Assembly: GCF_014193515.1 (NCBI RefSeq)
Contig: NZ_BLXX01000005.1
Location: 1-64,000, forward strand
Direction of reading: 5' to 3'
DNA from: Geomonas silvestris
GTDB lineage: Bacteria > Desulfobacterota > Desulfuromonadia > Geobacterales > Geobacteraceae
Length of the DNA: 64,000 nt
Under the pieces are notes generated by a model. The model ran no database searches. It was not told where the DNA came from and saw only the letters and a list, made by a program, of their open reading frames with translations. Made by a program: the position numbers and the translations under genes. Positions within the stretch are counted from its first letter, which is position 1. Each line of letters starts with the position of its first letter. Below are positions 62,138-64,000 of this stretch, piece by piece.

Positions 62138-62476
62138 TTACTCCGTCTTTATGAAGTACAGGTAGATGATGAAGGCGCCGATGGCGAGCCCGCCGAACGC
62201 GAAGGGGAGGGTGCTGGAGAGGGCGAGCGAGTCCCCTTCGGCCGGCATGGTGTAGCGCACCAGCAACAAAAGGGAGATGGCGGTGAACAGGGCGCAGAGC
62301 ACGAACTTGGAGCGCACCACCACGGCGTAAAAGAGCACGACCAGGAACACCCCGACGAACCAGGGATTGCCCAGGGCGCTTTTCACCGTGAGTCCCTTGA
62401 GAAAATCTATGACGTGTGCCGTCTCAAACGGCGAGAGTTTCTCGGTCGCTTTCTCGGCGAGGCTGTTGGTATCCAT
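62138..62476 (-). CDS. Small membrane protein, 112 residues
   Basis: Three predicted membrane helices (about 40-57, 58-75 and 86-108) after a soluble N-terminal part (LSPFETAHVIDFLKGL). No family recognised. It is five bases upstream of, and probably translated with, the HgdB-like gene, so a shared role such as membrane attachment or electron supply is possible. Confidence 0.6.
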   Translation of the reverse strand: MDTNSLAEKATEKLSPFETAHVIDFLKGLTVKSALGNPWFVGVFLVVLFYAVVVRSKFVLCALFTAISLLLLVRYTMPAEGDSLALSSTLPFAFGGLAIGAFIIYLYFIKTE

Positions 62477-62645
62477 GAGCTTCCTCCGGTCGAATTCCAG
62501 ATTATAGACATGTGGCGGAATTTGGCAAGGTTAAAGGCGCAGCGCCGGGGTGGCCAATTCTTTTCACGTGGGAAGAATATTTGTTTACAAAGAGGGATAT
62601 TTTTCTTAAATTGCGGCCAACCCTGCCAACGAGGAGAAACCGTCC
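62477..62645. promoter_or_regulatory. Divergent leader before gcvT
   Basis: No glycine riboswitch consensus was recognised. GAGGAGAAACCGTCC is the ribosome binding site region of gcvT. The two divergent promoters should be here but could not be pinned down. Confidence 0.4.
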
Positions 62646-63737
62646 ATGGAAGATCTCAAAGCAACTCCGCTGCGCGAACACCACGAGGGATTGAAGGCAC
62701 TTATGGCACCCTTCGGAGGGTGGCTCATGCCGATCCAGTACGCCGGCATCCTCGCCGAACACAAGTGGTGCCGGGAAAAGGCGGCACTCTTCGATATCTG
62801 CCACATGGGCGAGTTCCTGTTCCAGGGCGATATCGTCGCCGACGGCCTCGACAGCGTCTTCACCTTCTCGGTGCAGACCATCCCGGTGGGGCGTTCGCGC
62901 TACGGATTCCTGCTCAACGAGCGCGGCGGGGTGATCGACGACCTCATCGTGTTCCGGCTGGCCGAGGACCAGGTGATGATCGTGGTGAACGCCGCCACCA
63001 TCGACAACGACTTCGCCGTGATCCGCTCGCGCCTCAAAGAGGGCGCGAACCTCACCGACATCTCCGAACGCACCGGGAAACTCGACCTGCAGGGGCCGCT
63101 CGCCCGCGAGGTGCTGGTCGAGCACTTCGGCCCCGAGATCGGCACCATCCCCTTCTTCAAGTTCATCAAGACCAGCATCCTCGGAGTCGAGGCCCTGGTG
63201 AGCCGGACCGGCTACACCGGCGAGCTCGGCTACGAGATCTTCATCCCCGCACACAAAGTCGTGGAGCTCTGGGAGCACCTGCTTAAGGACCCGCGCGTGG
63301 CACCGGCCGGACTGGGGGCCCGCGACCTCCTGCGCCTGGAGGTCGGCTACTCGCTGTACGGCAGCGACCTGGACGAGAACACCACGCCGCTCGCCGCCGG
63401 CCTTGCCAGCTTCGTCAACCTCGACAAGGAGTTCGTGGGGAAAAAGGCTCTCCTCGAGGAGCAGCAGCGGGGCGCCGAGCGGGTCAAGGTTGCCTTCAAG
63501 GTCAATTCGCGCCGCTCGCCCCGGCACCACTACGAGATCTGGCAGGAAGACGCGGCGGTCGGCACCGTCACCAGCGGCGCCTTCTCTCCCATGCTCGGCT
63601 GCGGCATCGGCCTCGGTTTCGTGAAGCCCGGCGCCTCCGCTCTCGGGACCAAGATCTCCATCCGCCACGAGCGCGTGGAGATGGAGGCCGAGGTGGTCGA
63701 GCTCCCCTTCTTCACCGGCGGCTCGCTGCGGGCCTAG
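62646..63737 (+). CDS. gcvT: Glycine cleavage system T-protein (aminomethyltransferase)
   Basis: A 363-residue folate-dependent enzyme: [20 protein letters not shown], then DICHMGEF, an [13 protein letters not shown] motif, and a C-terminal barrel ([21 protein letters not shown]). It takes the aminomethyl group from lipoyl-H-protein and passes it to tetrahydrofolate. GAGGAG precedes the ATG. First gene of the gcv operon. Confidence 0.95.
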   Translation: MEDLKATPLREHHEGLKALMAPFGGWLMPIQYAGILAEHKWCREKAALFDICHMGEFLFQGDIVADGLDSVFTFSVQTIPVGRSRYGFLLNERGGVIDDLIVFRLAEDQVMIVVNAATIDNDFAVIRSRLKEGANLTDISERTGKLDLQGPLAREVLVEHFGPEIGTIPFFKFIKTSILGVEALVSRTGYTGELGYEIFIPAHKVVELWEHLLKDPRVAPAGLGARDLLRLEVGYSLYGSDLDENTTPLAAGLASFVNLDKEFVGKKALLEEQQRGAERVKVAFKVNSRRSPRHHYEIWQEDAAVGTVTSGAFSPMLGCGIGLGFVKPGASALGTKISIRHERVEMEAEVVELPFFTGGSLRA

Positions 63738-63792
63738 CGTTCATTCTGAAAACGTCATCTGCACTGCACCATATTCAACCGGAGGTTCACCA

Positions 63793-64000
63793 ATGTCCAT
63801 GTATTTCACCAAAGAGCACGAGTGGGTCAAAATCGACGGCAACCAGGCAACGGTCGGCATCAGCGCGCATGCAGCGCACGAACTGGGCGACATCACCTTC
63901 GTCGAGCTGCCGCAGGTCGGCAAGACCGTGAAGCAGTTCGACACCCTGGCGGGAATCGAGTCGGTGAAGGCAGCCAGCGACATCTACGCACCGGTATCGG
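63793..64000 (+). CDS. gcvH: Glycine cleavage system H-protein (partial, cut by window end)
   Basis: The first 69 codons: [16 protein letters not shown], then [18 protein letters not shown] and [14 protein letters not shown]. The lysine in SVKA is the lipoylation site of the H-protein. GGAGGT precedes the ATG; a second ATG two codons on is possible. The rest lies beyond the window. Confidence 0.95.
   Translation, partial: MSMYFTKEHEWVKIDGNQATVGISAHAAHELGDITFVELPQVGKTVKQFDTLAGIESVKAASDIYAPVS

Noticed and set aside
62477-62645. Possible glycine riboswitch before gcvT
   Set aside because: The conserved core expected for glycine aptamers is not seen, and the region is short.

Overview
This 64 kb, GC-rich window most likely comes from the chromosome of a Geobacter-type anaerobe (Desulfuromonadota; Geobacter, Geomonas or Citrifermentans-like). 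That placement is inferred from several things together: c-type cytochromes carrying CxxCH, a 2-hydroxyacyl-CoA dehydratase-type enzyme with its ATPase activator, a livKHMGF transporter, a CIRCE-controlled hrcA-grpE-dnaK-dnaJ operon, a complete tol-pal operon, a sigma-54 regulator, and many short intergenic repeats. No rRNA, tRNA or CRISPR array was found.

Layout. 0-6 kb is a patchy accessory region: the end of an IS3-type transposase, a RibD-C/DHFR-like protein, a GT-C-like membrane protein, two small BamE-like lipoproteins, and a 1 kb gene-poor stretch with REP-like inverted repeats and an AT-rich quasi-repeat field. 6-19 kb holds a branched-chain amino-acid ABC operon, a second GT-C-like membrane protein, a GlpM-like protein, a two-component system whose kinase is His-rich next to a His/Cys-rich protein, and a MarR regulator with palindromic operators beside a QueG-like Fe-S protein. 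18.6-26 kb is the heat-shock operon with a phospholipase D-like gene attached, then hemW. 26-32 kb is a C-N hydrolase followed by tolQ-tolR-tolA/tonB-tolB-pal-cpoB.

32.5-55.7 kb is the most unusual part. A PAS histidine kinase and a sigma-54 response regulator precede a long series of exported proteins. They are a cadherin-like repeat protein, a 14-repeat RCC1 propeller protein with a dockerin-like end, a di-heme peroxidase with a dockerin-like end, a putative lipoprotein with a cohesin-like end, a Tat-signal multicopper-oxidase-like protein, a second multicopper-oxidase-like protein that has no signal peptide but ends in a dockerin-like module, a TatA, a FixH-SCO1 copper protein, and a cytochrome c fused to a periplasmic binding-protein domain. 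I read this as a candidate cell-surface redox complex held together by non-cellulosomal cohesin-dockerin contacts. A very good sigma-54 promoter (GG-N10-GC) sits before the peroxidase gene.

55.7-64 kb holds a zinc-finger remnant of an ISL3 transposase, mobB, a tandem-OmpA outer-membrane protein, an HExxH protein, a small di-heme cytochrome, a HgdB/HgdC-like pair with a membrane protein, and the start of the glycine-cleavage genes gcvT-gcvH, which run off the window.
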